Below are positions 7,224 through 16,281 of a DNA stretch of 42,173 bases, piece by piece (the stretch's first letter is position 1; each line of letters starts with the position of its first letter). This DNA comes from an uncultured Brevibacillus sp. Lineage in GTDB: Bacteria > Bacillota > Bacilli > Brevibacillales > Brevibacillaceae. The position numbers were made by a program, and so were the translations under genes. Under the pieces are notes generated by a model. It did no database searches. It saw only the letters and a program-made list of their open reading frames with translations, and was not told the DNA's origin. The DNA lies in assembly GCA_946402065.1 (NCBI GenBank), contig CAMIVR010000028.1, positions 1-42,173 of the forward strand, given 5' to 3'.

Positions 7224-9489
7224 CAGGGAACAGCAGTATGGCGGCCTGGACGGCTTTCGGATCGTCGCCGCCATCCTGGTCATCGCGATTCATACTTCAC
7301 CCTTGCTGTCCTATTCCGAGCTGGCAGACTTTACCTTTACGCGGATTCTGGCTCGGGTCGCAGTTCCGTTTTTCTTTATGTGCACCGGTTTTTTCATGCT
7401 GCCCAGGATTGGGCCGGACACCCGGAAGAATCGCGAAGTGCTGTGGCCCTTTTTATGGAAAGTGGGAACGCTTTACTTGTTTTCCATCGCTTTGTACATT
7501 CCCGTAAACGTCTACGCCGGATATTTCGCGAACGGCTTTTCCGTGCTTTCATTCCTAAAAGACCTCGTGTTTAACGGGACGCTGTACCATCTGTGGTATT
7601 TTCCCGGGATTATGCTCGGGGGATGGATCAGCTGCCAGTTGTATGCACGACTTTCCGCAAAGAAAGCGTTTGTCGTCGCCGGGATGCTGTACGCGATCGG
7701 GCTGTTCGGCGACAGCTATTACGGAATTGCGCAGATGAGCCCGGTGGTCGACTCTATTTACCAGTCGATGTTTCACTTGTTCGATTACACGCGAAACGGG
7801 ATCTTTTTTGCCCCTGTGTTCATTGTCATGGGCGGGGTGATTGCCGCGTCCAGGGGCAGCGAAAAGCTCGTCAGACGTGGAGATAACGAGAGCATCAGAC
7901 ACGGTGGGAACGTTAGCCACGGCGATAACGAGAGCATCAGCAACAATGGGAGAGTCAGACGCGCGAAAAATAACGTCAGGCGCGACAGGCATCGCATTCT
8001 GGCGTTCGCGAGCGGTTTTGTCATGTGTCTCTGTCTGCTCGCGGCGGAAGCGCTGCTGCTGCATGCCAGTCACTTGCAGCGACATGACAGCATGTATTTG
8101 TTTTTGCTGCCGTGCATGTATTTTCTGTTTCAGCTTTTGCTCTGTGTTCGCGGCAGAAGCATGCCGGCTGTGAGGAAGCTGTGTCTGTACGTCTACATCA
8201 TCCATCCGCTGTGTATCGTGCTCATCCGCGCGGCGGGAAAGGTCACCGGACTATCCAGCATGATCGTAGAAAACAGCCTGATTCACTTTGTACTGGTCAC
8301 GGCGCTGGCTTTTGCGGTTTCGGCGATGTGGCTGGCGCTTGCCAAGCGGAACAGAGACAAGCCCAAGCCAACGGGACGGGCATGGGCGGAAATCCATTTG
8401 CCCAACCTGCTGCATAACCTCCGGGAATGCCAGCGTGTGCTGCCCGTTCGCAGTGAAGTGATGGCAGTGGTCAAGGCGCAGGCGTATGGCCACGGCGGAT
8501 GGCAAATCGCACAGGCCCTGAGCCAAGCGGGGATCAAGCGCTTTGCCGTGGCGACCATGGAGGAAGGCATTGAACTGAGGAAAAAGGGCGTCAAGGGAGA
8601 AATCCTGATTTTGGGCTATACGCATGAAAGCAATGTCCGCCAGCTCGCCCGGTACAAGCTTACACAAACAGTCGTCGATGCCGAATATGCGGAAACGTTG
8701 AATGCCTGCAGGGTACGCGTCCAGGTTCAGATCAAGATCGATACAGGGATGGGCAGGCTGGGAGAGTCGTATGCAAACATCGACAGGATTGTGTCCATGT
8801 ATCGCTGCCCTTACTTGCAGGTGGGGGGAACGTTTACTCACCTGTGCGTGGCGGATCGGCTGGAAAAGACGGATGTCGCTTATACCGAAAGCCAAATCGC
8901 GCATTTTCATGAAGTGATCGAATACCTGCGGGCCCAAGGAATCGATCCCGGGAAGCTGCATGTGCAAAGCAGCTACGGCATGCTGAATTACAGCGGCCTG
9001 CATTACGATTATGCGCGGATCGGGATTGCCCTGTACGGAATGCTGAGCAGTGCAGATGATACGGTCATGACCGGCGTCGAGCTGCGTCCGGTGCTTTCGC
9101 TGAAGGCGAGAGTCGCACACGTCAAGCAGGCGGACAAAGGCAGTACCGTCGGCTACGGACGCAGCTATACGGTGGAACGGGACAGTAAAATCGCCATAAT
9201 CTCAATCGGCTATGCAGATGGCATTCCCCGCATGCTGTCGCAGGCAGGCGCGAGCTGTCTGATCAGGGGGAGTAGGGCGCCTTTGATCGGCTCTGTTTGC
9301 ATGGATCAGCTCATGGTCGATGTCACGCATATTGCAGACGTCGGACAAGGGGACGTTGCGACGCTGATCGGCAGCGATCAGGATGAGTGCATCACGGCCA
9401 CTACGCTGGCGAAGCAATGCGGGACGATTACCAATGAGCTGGTAAGCCGGATAGGCGAGCGCGTAAAGCGAGTGTACATTCGCGAATAA
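7216..9489 (+). CDS. vanT: VanT-type membrane-bound serine racemase
   Basis: A 757-residue fusion. The first about 370 residues form an acyltransferase-3-like membrane domain (about ten helices), thought in VanT to bring in L-Ser. The rest is an alanine-racemase-fold PLP domain: VVKAQAYGHG holds the PLP lysine K420, followed by IKIDTGMGRLG, VGYGRSY and ISIGYADGIPRM. Together it would supply D-Ser to the ligase. It is longer than the about 700 residues usual for VanT because of a hydrophilic repeat insert at residues 219-260 within the membrane domain. It ends the operon, with a weak hairpin (GACGC 9514-9518 / GCGTC 9530-9534) beyond, facing a converging gene. Confidence 0.92.
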   Translation: MGSREQQYGGLDGFRIVAAILVIAIHTSPLLSYSELADFTFTRILARVAVPFFFMCTGFFMLPRIGPDTRKNREVLWPFLWKVGTLYLFSIALYIPVNVYAGYFANGFSVLSFLKDLVFNGTLYHLWYFPGIMLGGWISCQLYARLSAKKAFVVAGMLYAIGLFGDSYYGIAQMSPVVDSIYQSMFHLFDYTRNGIFFAPVFIVMGGVIAASRGSEKLVRRGDNESIRHGGNVSHGDNESISNNGRVRRAKNNVRRDRHRILAFASGFVMCLCLLAAEALLLHASHLQRHDSMYLFLLPCMYFLFQLLLCVRGRSMPAVRKLCLYVYIIHPLCIVLIRAAGKVTGLSSMIVENSLIHFVLVTALAFAVSAMWLALAKRNRDKPKPTGRAWAEIHLPNLLHNLRECQRVLPVRSEVMAVVKAQAYGHGGWQIAQALSQAGIKRFAVATMEEGIELRKKGVKGEILILGYTHESNVRQLARYKLTQTVVDAEYAETLNACRVRVQVQIKIDTGMGRLGESYANIDRIVSMYRCPYLQVGGTFTHLCVADRLEKTDVAYTESQIAHFHEVIEYLRAQGIDPGKLHVQSSYGMLNYSGLHYDYARIGIALYGMLSSADDTVMTGVELRPVLSLKARVAHVKQADKGSTVGYGRSYTVERDSKIAIISIGYADGIPRMLSQAGASCLIRGSRAPLIGSVCMDQLMVDVTHIADVGQGDVATLIGSDQDECITATTLAKQCGTITNELVSRIGERVKRVYIRE
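7870..7989 (+). repeat. Tandem 42-bp repeat inside vanT
   Basis: Units at 7870-7911 and 7912-7953 share 17 identical bases (GATAACGAGAGCATCAG at 7882-7898 and 7924-7940) plus flanking matches; shorter 21-bp derivatives begin at 7954 and 7975 with GTCAGRCGCG. The period is a multiple of 21 bp, so the frame is kept. They encode V-R/S-R/H-GDNESI-type units at residues 219-246, then VRRAKNN and VRRDRHR. The segment is charged and lies between two membrane helices. Confidence 0.85.
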
Positions 9490-9532
9490 TGACGGATGAG
9501 CGTTGTAGGCTTTGACGCGACAGGGAACAGCG

Positions 9533-10198
9533 TCATACCAGCTTCTTTGCAAAAAGCAAAGATTTGGTATCGCCCGCGTCTTCCCAGATCCACAACTTTT
9601 CTTCAGACAGGAGCACATACTGCTTGCGATAATAAAACGGGACAGCCTTCCGATTTCGGTTGGACGTTCGCAAATGGATGCCCGGAACATTGCTTCTGCG
9701 CATATGGTCCTCAAATGTGTCGAGCAGTTTTGAGCCGACGCCGCAGTGCTGGTATTCAGGCAGCACATTGATATGCAGATGAGCCGGGTAATCCTCATAT
9801 AGGCGCAGCTGTTGCGGCGACCTCTCTACGCCGGCATTTTTGCGCAAAAAGAATACCGCCCGAGCGGATTCAGGATGCTTCCAGCTCGTATACAGCAGCA
9901 ATCGCAAGGCAATCCGCCAAACCATTTTGAGGGCAAATTGAATCGCCTGTCTTTTCGAATCAGCTGTTCCCACAATGTATCCGACGACCTTGGCTTCGCC
10001 GGTTTTCTCTTCTGCGACGAAGCAGTGGTTGGATTCGTACAGCAAGTAATAGAGGCAAAACAAGTATCCGAACAACTGTCTGTCATTAAACGAATGCCTT
10101 CCGGTTAAATCCTCACCCATATAGCCTGTCCGGTAGCATATGTCTAAAACGCTTTCCTCGTCTGTCTGTCGATAGGGCCGGATAACGATCTGACTCAT
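9533..10198 (-). CDS. GNAT family N-acetyltransferase
   Basis: A 221-residue protein with a GNAT acetyl-CoA-binding motif in VLPEYQHCGVGSKLL (Q-x-x-G-x-G type) and a typical C-terminal FYYRKQYVLLSEEKLWIWE strand. The N half carries an unusual lysine- and arginine-rich helix region. Start ATG 10198 is preceded by AAGGTGG at 9 bases; an ATG nine codons upstream has no comparable site. The substrate is unknown. It follows a PIG-L deacetylase gene by 67 bases on the same strand, so the two may form an operon acting on acylated sugars or amines; that is only inference. Confidence 0.8.
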   Translation of the reverse strand: MSQIVIRPYRQTDEESVLDICYRTGYMGEDLTGRHSFNDRQLFGYLFCLYYLLYESNHCFVAEEKTGEAKVVGYIVGTADSKRQAIQFALKMVWRIALRLLLYTSWKHPESARAVFFLRKNAGVERSPQQLRLYEDYPAHLHINVLPEYQHCGVGSKLLDTFEDHMRRSNVPGIHLRTSNRNRKAVPFYYRKQYVLLSEEKLWIWEDAGDTKSLLFAKKLV

Positions 10199-10265
10199 TG
10201 GAGATGACCACCTTGCCATTCAAGCATTATTCACGATGCTTATGTCGCTTCTGCAAAAGCCGCTG

Positions 10266-11672
10266 CTATTTCACCCGGACCAATCGCCAGGCTGTTTTGT
10301 CGATCTGTCCCTGATTGATCATTGTATCGGCAGAGATCAGCAGATCCGTCGTATCGGTTGTTACGATGTCAGGCAAGAAAATCCACAGACGGTTGCCTTT
10401 CACTTGAAAAGTGGAATCAAGCGGCTGATCCAGACTATTGCTGGCATACTTGCGGCCGGTTAATGCCGCATCCTGGAACGTCATATCGATTCGGTATACA
10501 TTTTGGGGATGAAAGAACCTGATGCGAAGATTGTAGGCAGTCTGTTTGCTGATTGGTCCCCTGGTGTCCAGTCTTATGAACAGATGGCGGCCGGAAAGGA
10601 GTCCGCCAATAGCGGATATATCGGCATCCTGATTCAGTTCTCTGTGGATCGTGTCTCCCACGGGGTCATGAATGAATGTAGCAGAAAATTGGTTCAACGC
10701 GTCCACATCGGGAAACTCCTCGATCGCTGGCAAACCGGGGGTATCGTAGGTTCCAACCAGTTCATTTGTGCGAATAAACGCGTCCAGAAATGGATCCATC
10801 ACTTTCACCTGGGTGGCGTAGGCTGAGAGCGCTTCGCTTTTTTTCTGCTCCTCCGCTTTGCTCAAAGGAAGGCTCAGCCAATTTGTATCCAGGCCTGTCA
10901 AGGCATGCGGTGGATAGAGGGAATGATTCGGTTCATAGATCCACGGTGCGGGGAAATCCCCCCGATGAACCAGATACGTCCATTCCTTTGCCTGATAGCG
11001 TTGCTGTGTCAAAACGTATTGGATAAAGGCATTTGTGGCCCAGTGATCAGGATGCTGATCGTTGGGGTCAGGGTAAACGATATCAGTTGGCCGATAATCA
11101 TGGAGAATGCTCGTCAAATTCTTGACGACGTTTTCCCCGCAGTATGGAGCCTCCTGTTCAAAACTGAAATCGTAGGGGGAGCGCTTCGCTCCGTTTCGGG
11201 CGAGATACAGGTTGGCAGCATCCCAGTTGGATTCCCATAATGCATTCATTCCACCGTCCGGATAGCCCAAAAACGTCACGTCTTCTTTGCGAACCCCCAA
11301 ACGTTTCATCGCTTCCAGAGATTCCAGCCGCCGCTTTTCGCCCATCCTTCGATAGTCGGCCGCAAGAGGCGACAGGATGTGCTCGTTTGCTTCCACTGCG
11401 CCTTTAAAGCCATCGCCATTTGTCATAATCAGAACCTTTACCCGTTTGCCAACTGCGAGCGCTTTTTGGATAAGACCCGCCCCGCCCAAGGTCTCGTCAT
11501 CAGGATGTGGCGCTATCAGCAGTGTCCGTTCGCCCATTTGGATTGGCTGAACGGCCACATTCCCGCCGGGCAGCAGGAGGTCCGCCAGATACGGCTTGTA
11601 TAACAAGAGAAAGAGAACAAGGGCAAGAATAAGTCCAAACGTCATCCTTCTAGTAAGACGCACGCGCAACAA
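10266..11672 (-). CDS. Membrane-anchored PIG-L/LmbE family deacetylase
   Basis: A 468-residue protein: an N-terminal membrane helix (residues 11-27), a PIG-L zinc deacetylase domain with APHPDDETLGGAG (zinc-binding PHPDDE at 55-60) and PDPNDQHPDH (second zinc-binding region), and a C-terminal all-beta region of about 150 residues with no family I recognise. PIG-L enzymes remove N-acetyl groups from GlcNAc-type substrates. The start is TTG 11672, chosen because AAGGAGG lies 10 bases upstream. The domain is probably outside the cell. It is the first gene of a possible two-gene unit with the acetyltransferase. Confidence 0.82.
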   Translation of the reverse strand: MLRVRLTRRMTFGLILALVLFLLLYKPYLADLLLPGGNVAVQPIQMGERTLLIAPHPDDETLGGAGLIQKALAVGKRVKVLIMTNGDGFKGAVEANEHILSPLAADYRRMGEKRRLESLEAMKRLGVRKEDVTFLGYPDGGMNALWESNWDAANLYLARNGAKRSPYDFSFEQEAPYCGENVVKNLTSILHDYRPTDIVYPDPNDQHPDHWATNAFIQYVLTQQRYQAKEWTYLVHRGDFPAPWIYEPNHSLYPPHALTGLDTNWLSLPLSKAEEQKKSEALSAYATQVKVMDPFLDAFIRTNELVGTYDTPGLPAIEEFPDVDALNQFSATFIHDPVGDTIHRELNQDADISAIGGLLSGRHLFIRLDTRGPISKQTAYNLRIRFFHPQNVYRIDMTFQDAALTGRKYASNSLDQPLDSTFQVKGNRLWIFLPDIVTTDTTDLLISADTMINQGQIDKTAWRLVRVK

Positions 11673-11832
11673 AGCGACAGTTCCTCCTTGTGTATGAGAA
11701 GTGACTTCGTCTTATCATGCCTCATTGGTAAGCTTTGCAACCACCCAATGTATGAGGGAGTGGTGTAGCACACATGATAGAAAATGATAAAATAAAGTCT
11801 GTATAAAGTCAGGAGAAGAAGGGAGGACGGTA

Positions 11833-12105
11833 ATGAATAGTTAACCGTCGACACCAATTCGGCAAGATGATGACGGTTTATCAAAATATTGCCATGAAAT
11901 TGATGAACCAGTTATTCTTACGCAAAACGGCGAGGCTGATCTGGTAGTAATGAGTCATAAGACATTTCGCCGTATGGAAGCTCGAGTAAAACTACAGTCC
12001 AAATTGTTGGTTGCAGAGAAGCAAGTTGCTGAAGGTGCAAAGTTAATTGAGCACGATCAGGTTATTGCCAATATCCGGAGGAAGATTCATGCCTCCAAAG
12101 CGTAG
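11833..12105 (+). pseudogene. Phd/YefM-type antitoxin gene with in-frame stop
   Basis: From ATG 11833, preceded by GGGAGGA, the reading is Met-Asn-Ser-stop (TAA 11842-11844) and then 86 intact codons with antitoxin character: GLSKYCHEIDEPVILTQNG, EADLVVMS, and a C-terminal NIRRKIHASKA. The expected residue at the stop is probably Lys or Gln, so one base change explains it. No good alternative start follows before mid-protein. It overlaps the toxin start by 17 bases, the usual type II toxin-antitoxin arrangement. Confidence 0.7.
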
Positions 12106-12322
12106 TGTCAAATACACACCTGTTGCAGTAGATGATATGGATGAAATTTTCTCTTATATATCGCGGGATAATATTCCAGCTGCAGAAGACATGTTACAGA
12201 AGCTGGACAAACATATCGGCAGGCTGGCCGAATTTCCAAATATGGGTTCCGTATTATTTTCGGAAGTTCAGGTTCGCCGAAGGAAACCTCAGATTAGAAT
12301 CACTCCTTACGGCATCAAATGA
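12089..12322 (+). pseudogene. RelE/ParE-type toxin, C-terminally truncated
   Basis: ATG 12089 follows GGAGGA and opens 77 codons: KYTPVAVDDMDEIFSYI, then AAEDMLQKLDKHIGRLAEFP, typical of the ParE/RelE fold. After about residue 57 the sequence loses the family's C-terminal strands (usually R-x-x-...-Y-x-V-x-Y-x-x-...-I-x-V-x-R-I-L-H-x-R-R-D) and stops, so it is short of the usual 95-105 residues. With the stop-bearing antitoxin next to it, the module looks dead. Confidence 0.65.
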
Positions 12323-12344
12323 AAACAGAAGACGGATCAAGCGA

Positions 12345-12387
12345 GACGCTCACTTCCGATGTTCAATCGGTGATAGGCGTCTTTTTT
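12345..12387 (+). terminator. Intrinsic terminator after the toxin-antitoxin remnant
   Basis: GACGC (12345-12349) pairs with GCGTC (12377-12381), with further inner pairs TCAC/GTGA and CCGAT/ATCGG, followed by TTTTTT (12382-12387). The rest of the gap to 12575 shows nothing I can name. Confidence 0.8.
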
Positions 12388-12574
12388 CATTGGCATAACA
12401 GTTCCATTTTGAGCAAGCTCGCCATGATTTTTTGGTGCAGTTTGTTGATCGCTTTACCGATTGGGAAAATACCTGCGACATGCTGAGCCTTACACGATCA
12501 TAAACAATGATTAGACAAAGCATACACCTGGCGAGTTATTTCAACATACCAGGCCGATTTTAATTATTCGCCCG

Positions 12575-12643
12575 TTAACGTTAAGTAGGCTACAATGTTC
12601 GCAATAATTAGATATTATAATGCGATCAATGGAAACGAAACCA
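12575..12643 (+). promoter_or_regulatory. Promoter, palindrome and cre-like site of the hydroxyanthranilate operon
   Basis: TATAAT at 12616-12621 is a perfect -10; the -35 (about 12593-12598) is poor, suggesting need of an activator. A perfect palindrome TTAACGTTAA lies at 12575-12584, about 10 bases before the -35 position. TGGAAACGAAACCA (12630-12643) fits the CcpA cre consensus TGNAANCGNNNNCA and sits just past the expected start point, where CcpA binding would block transcription. The operator function of the palindrome is inference. Confidence 0.55.
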
Positions 12644-12663
12644 CGAAATCAGGAGGGATCACG

Positions 12664-14160
12664 ATGGGAATCCGCACAGGTGCCCAGTACATCCAGGGAT
12701 TGCAATCCCGACAGCCGGAGATTTGGCTGCAAGGGCGAAGAGTGACGAATGTGTGCGAGGAAGCTGTATTTCAGCAACCGATCCGGGAAATCGCCAGACT
12801 CTATGACATGCAGCATGAAGAGGCGTATCGGGAAAAGATTACGCATATTTGTGAAGAGACAGGCGAAAGAGTAAACAATGCCTTTCTGGAGGTCAAGACA
12901 CCGGCCGATTTGCAGGCTAGACGGGCGTTGTACGAGGCGTATGCCAGAGCTACATTCGGCTTGATGGGGAGAACGCCTGACTTTCTCAATGTCGTGTTGA
13001 CGTCCTTGAACAGCAATGCTTCCTTTCTGGAAAAATACAATCCGCAATGGGCGGAAAACGCGCGCAATTATTACAAGCTCGTCCGCGATCAGGACCTGTT
13101 TTTAACCCATGCGATCATCAATCCGCAAAACGACCGCAGCAAATCGTCACATGAACAGCAAGACATCTTTACGCATTTAGGGGCAGTAAAGGAAACGGAA
13201 GACGGGCTGATCGTCAGGGGTGCGAAAATGCTGGCGACGCTTGCCCCGATCACGGATGAAGTGATCATTTACTCGTTCCCCGGCTTCAAACCGGGCGACG
13301 AACGTTACGCGCTGGCCTTTGCCCTGCCGATTGACACGCCGGGATTGCGCATCATTTGCCGGGAGCCGATGCAGGATGGGCTGCGTTCCGTTTACGATCA
13401 TCCGCTGGCGTCACGGTTTGAGGAGATGGATGCGGTACTCTTCTTTGACGACGTGCTGGTGCCGTGGAATCGCCTGTTCCTGTACAACAACGTGGAAGCG
13501 GCGAATCTCTTGTATCCGAAGACAGGCATCGGTCAGCAGCCGGCGCATCAGACTGGTGTCAGAGGGCTGTTGAAGCTGCAATTTGCTACAGAGGTAGCAA
13601 TGCGAATCGCTGACTCGATTGGCGTCGACGTTTATCTGAATGTTCAAAATGATTTGGGCGAGCTGGCTCAATCGCTGGAATCGATTCGGGCGCTCTTGAA
13701 GACGGCCGAACTGGAGCACGACGTCACGCCATCCGGTGAGCTGATGCCGGGCTATATCCCGCTCGAGACGATTCGCGGTCTGCTGCCGAAGATGTATCCG
13801 CGGGTGATCGAGGTCATGCAGATTATCGGTGCAGGCGGCTTGCTGATGTCGCCGACGGACAGCGATATGGCACATCCCGAACTGGCGGCGGACATGGAGA
13901 AGTACTTTGCCGGGCGCGAGGGCATCTCCGGTACGGAACGGGTCCGGTTGTTCAAGCTGGCGTGGGACTTGTGTGGCGAAGCCTTCGGTCAGCGCCTGCT
14001 GCAATACGAACGGTATTACACGGGCGATCCGATCCGCAAACGGGCGATTTTTTACAACAATTACAAACGGGCCCATGCCTGTTCCATGGTCGACGAGGCG
14101 CTCGGCGTGTACGAGTCCAAAAAGTCGACAAAGGCGGGATCGGAGACCGTACCGCAGTAG
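12664..14160 (+). CDS. HpaB-family flavin-dependent aromatic monooxygenase, probable anthranilate 3-hydroxylase
   Basis: A 498-residue oxygenase of the 4-hydroxyphenylacetate 3-monooxygenase (HpaB) family, a two-component group D flavin monooxygenase using reduced flavin from a partner. Family stretches include [10 protein letters not shown] at the N terminus, [14 protein letters not shown], the [14 protein letters not shown] [26 protein letters not shown] and the C-terminal [25 protein letters not shown] 12664 follows AGGAGG (12651-12656). Because it heads an operon for 3-hydroxyanthranilate breakdown and is followed by a flavin reductase, hydroxylation of anthranilate at C3 is the likely reaction; a comparable route has, as I recall, been reported in Geobacillus. 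True 4-hydroxyphenylacetate use is less likely since no homoprotocatechuate genes are present. Confidence 0.85.
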   Translation: MGIRTGAQYIQGLQSRQPEIWLQGRRVTNVCEEAVFQQPIREIARLYDMQHEEAYREKITHICEETGERVNNAFLEVKTPADLQARRALYEAYARATFGLMGRTPDFLNVVLTSLNSNASFLEKYNPQWAENARNYYKLVRDQDLFLTHAIINPQNDRSKSSHEQQDIFTHLGAVKETEDGLIVRGAKMLATLAPITDEVIIYSFPGFKPGDERYALAFALPIDTPGLRIICREPMQDGLRSVYDHPLASRFEEMDAVLFFDDVLVPWNRLFLYNNVEAANLLYPKTGIGQQPAHQTGVRGLLKLQFATEVAMRIADSIGVDVYLNVQNDLGELAQSLESIRALLKTAELEHDVTPSGELMPGYIPLETIRGLLPKMYPRVIEVMQIIGAGGLLMSPTDSDMAHPELAADMEKYFAGREGISGTERVRLFKLAWDLCGEAFGQRLLQYERYYTGDPIRKRAIFYNNYKRAHACSMVDEALGVYESKKSTKAGSETVPQ

Positions 14161-14191
14161 GAACAGTCCATACGTCAAGGAGGGTGAGCCC

Positions 14192-14731
14192 ATGAAAATA
14201 CTGGGTATTTCCGGCTCCGTCGTCGGCGCCAAAACAAGCATCGTCGTGCAAAGCGTGCTCGATGAAATCGGCAGGATCGCACCAGAGATTGAAAGAGAGC
14301 TGCTCGACCTGCGCCAGTACCAAATGTCTCTGTGTGACGGACGCGATCCGTCGCTGTACCCGGACGATACGAAAAAAGTGGTCGACATCGTCTCCCAGGC
14401 AGATTTCTATCTGATCGGAACGCCGGTGTTTCAAGGCTCGATCACGGGAGCGCTGAAAAACCTGTTCGACCACATCCATCCGCAGACGCTGCGTCATAAA
14501 GTGATGGGCTTCGTCACCAACGGAGGGACCTATCAGCATTACCTGGTGATTGAAAATCAGTTGAAGCCGATCGCGGGATTCTTCCGCGCCTATGTAGCTC
14601 CCGGCTCCGTGTATGTGCACAGCGACCATTTTAATCAGCACAACGAGCTTGTGGATGAAGAAATTTTGGGCCGAATCGCGGAGCTCGCGGCACAACTGGT
14701 TCATATGCAAAAGGCGTTGAAGGCTTGCTAA
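14192..14731 (+). CDS. NADPH-dependent FMN/FAD reductase, partner of the monooxygenase
   Basis: A 179-residue flavodoxin-like reductase of the SsuE/MsuE type. Visible are the N-terminal ILGISGSVVGAKTS loop (flavin phosphate binding), the YLIGTPVFQGSITGALKNLFD stretch split around the FMN site, and a GFVTNGGTYQHY segment. ATG 14192 follows AAGGAGGGTGA. It lies 31 bases after the oxygenase gene, so it most likely supplies reduced flavin to it. Note it is not of the HpaC family usually paired with HpaB, a swap seen in other two-component systems. Confidence 0.85.
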   Translation: MKILGISGSVVGAKTSIVVQSVLDEIGRIAPEIERELLDLRQYQMSLCDGRDPSLYPDDTKKVVDIVSQADFYLIGTPVFQGSITGALKNLFDHIHPQTLRHKVMGFVTNGGTYQHYLVIENQLKPIAGFFRAYVAPGSVYVHSDHFNQHNELVDEEILGRIAELAAQLVHMQKALKAC

Positions 14732-14754
14732 ACAATTCATGAGGAGTGATTGGA

Positions 14755-15291
14755 ATGGGTACATTGGCACCAATTAATCTGTGGAAATTTATCGAAGAGC
14801 ATAAAGACCAGCTCAAGCCTCCGGTGAATAACAAGGTGATCTGGAAAGACGCCGAGCTGATGATGATGGTTTTGGGCGGGCCGAACAAGCGGCGCGACTT
14901 TCACGTGGACCCGTCCGAAGAAATTTTTTATCAGCTGAAAGGCGATTGCTACGTAGAAATCATCAATCAGGAAGGCAAGCGCGAGGTGATCACGGTGCGG
15001 GAGGGAGAGATGTTCCTGCTTCCTGCCAACGTACCGCACTCGCCGCACAGGGTTGCCGATACGATCGGCCTCGTGATCGAACGCAACCGGGCCGTGGGCG
15101 AGCTGGAGGATTTCGCCTGGTTCTGCGACAATTGCGATCAGGAGATGCACCGCGTTCGGATTCAGCTGACCAATATTGAAGTACAGGTGAAAGAAGCGAT
15201 CCAGGGATTTAACGGCAGCCTGGAGCTGCGCACGTGCAAAAGCTGCGGACACGTCATGCCCGAGGAAGCGAGCGAATGGGTATGCGAGTAG
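14755..15291 (+). CDS. nbaC: 3-hydroxyanthranilate 3,4-dioxygenase
   Basis: A 178-residue cupin dioxygenase opening 3-hydroxyanthranilate to 2-amino-3-carboxymuconate 6-semialdehyde (ACMS). Iron ligands are visible as H50 (DFHVDPSEE), E56 and H95 (NVPHSPHR), with R47 and R99 placed as in the known bacterial enzyme. The C terminus has a rubredoxin-like metal site, FCDNCDQ (C124, C127) and CKSCG (C161, C164), typical of bacterial forms. ATG 14755 follows GAGGAG at 8 bases. Its 3' end overlaps the decarboxylase gene by 16 bases. Confidence 0.93.
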   Translation: MGTLAPINLWKFIEEHKDQLKPPVNNKVIWKDAELMMMVLGGPNKRRDFHVDPSEEIFYQLKGDCYVEIINQEGKREVITVREGEMFLLPANVPHSPHRVADTIGLVIERNRAVGELEDFAWFCDNCDQEMHRVRIQLTNIEVQVKEAIQGFNGSLELRTCKSCGHVMPEEASEWVCE

Positions 15292-16277
15292 ACTTTCATA
15301 CCCATATCATCCCGGCTGACCTGCCCGACTTTGCCGAGAAGTATCAAGGCGACCGCTGGCCTGTGCTGCAGCATACGTGCACGTGCGGCGCGAACATCAT
15401 GGTCGGAGGAAAAGTGTTTCGCGAAGTGACCGATCAAGTCTGGAGCCCTGAGAAGCGGATACACGATATGGACATGGAAAAGGTCGACATCCAGGTGCTG
15501 TCGCCGATTCCTGTGACGTTTTCCTATTGGGCGCCTGCGGAAGAGGCCAAAGTGATGGCACGCTTGCAGAATGATTTTATCGCGGAGACCGTCCGCCAGT
15601 ATCCGACGCGGTTTATCGGACTCGGCACGGTGCCGCTGCAAAATATCGATACGGCGATTCGGGAAATGGATCGCTGCATGCACCAGCTCAGTATGAAGGG
15701 GATTGAAATCGGCTCCAATGTCAACGGCAAGAACCTTGACGACCCATCCCTGACAGAGTTTTTTGCCATGTGCGAGCAGTGGAATGTGCCGCTGTTTGTC
15801 CACCCGTGGGAGACATTAGGCAAGGAACGGATTACCCGCCACAACCTGATGTACACCGTGGGGATGCCGAGCGAGACGGCACTGGCCGCGGCAAGTCTGG
15901 TGCTCGGCGGCGTGATGGACAAATTCCCGCGTCTGCAAGTGTGCTTTGCCCACGGCGGCGGTTCCTTCCCGTACATTTTGCCGCGTCTGGATCAAGGCTG
16001 GAAGGTCTGGCCACATCTGCGGCTGCTGGATCAGCCGCCAAGCCACTACGCGAAAAATTTTTACTTCGATTCGCTCGCCTATGATCCGCTAAACATTGAA
16101 TACATGATCAAACGGTTCGGGCATGAGCGGATTGTCATGGGCTCGGATTATCCGTTCCTGCTGCGGGAGATCCCGCCTGGGGAAGTCATCGACAATACGC
16201 TGACGATTACGGAAGAACAAAGACAGTGCATGCTGGGGAAAAACGCGCTGCGCTTTCTAAACTACTCACTCGATTAA
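15276..16277 (+). CDS. nbaD: 2-amino-3-carboxymuconate-6-semialdehyde decarboxylase (ACMSD)
   Basis: A 333-residue zinc amidohydrolase-fold decarboxylase turning ACMS into 2-aminomuconate 6-semialdehyde, so preventing spontaneous quinolinate formation. Metal ligands: DFHTH at the N terminus (H8, H10), VHPW (H176), AHGGGSFP (H226) and GSDYPF (D291). Length matches the family. The start ATG 15276 lies inside the previous gene; a second ATG two codons on (15282) is possible. A 123-base gap with a hairpin follows. Confidence 0.93.
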   Translation: MGMRVDFHTHIIPADLPDFAEKYQGDRWPVLQHTCTCGANIMVGGKVFREVTDQVWSPEKRIHDMDMEKVDIQVLSPIPVTFSYWAPAEEAKVMARLQNDFIAETVRQYPTRFIGLGTVPLQNIDTAIREMDRCMHQLSMKGIEIGSNVNGKNLDDPSLTEFFAMCEQWNVPLFVHPWETLGKERITRHNLMYTVGMPSETALAAASLVLGGVMDKFPRLQVCFAHGGGSFPYILPRLDQGWKVWPHLRLLDQPPSHYAKNFYFDSLAYDPLNIEYMIKRFGHERIVMGSDYPFLLREIPPGEVIDNTLTITEEQRQCMLGKNALRFLNYSLD

Positions 16278-16281
16278 GGCA

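Noticed and set aside
7870..7989. CRISPR-like array
   Set aside because: Repeats are tandem without spacers, phased at 21 bp and coding within vanT.
7216..9489. Two separate genes (acyltransferase and alanine racemase)
   Set aside because: The frame is continuous with a normal linker, and such fusion is the known VanT architecture.
12664..14160. 4-hydroxyphenylacetate degradation operon
   Set aside because: No homoprotocatechuate dioxygenase or other hpc genes follow; all downstream genes fit 3-hydroxyanthranilate breakdown.
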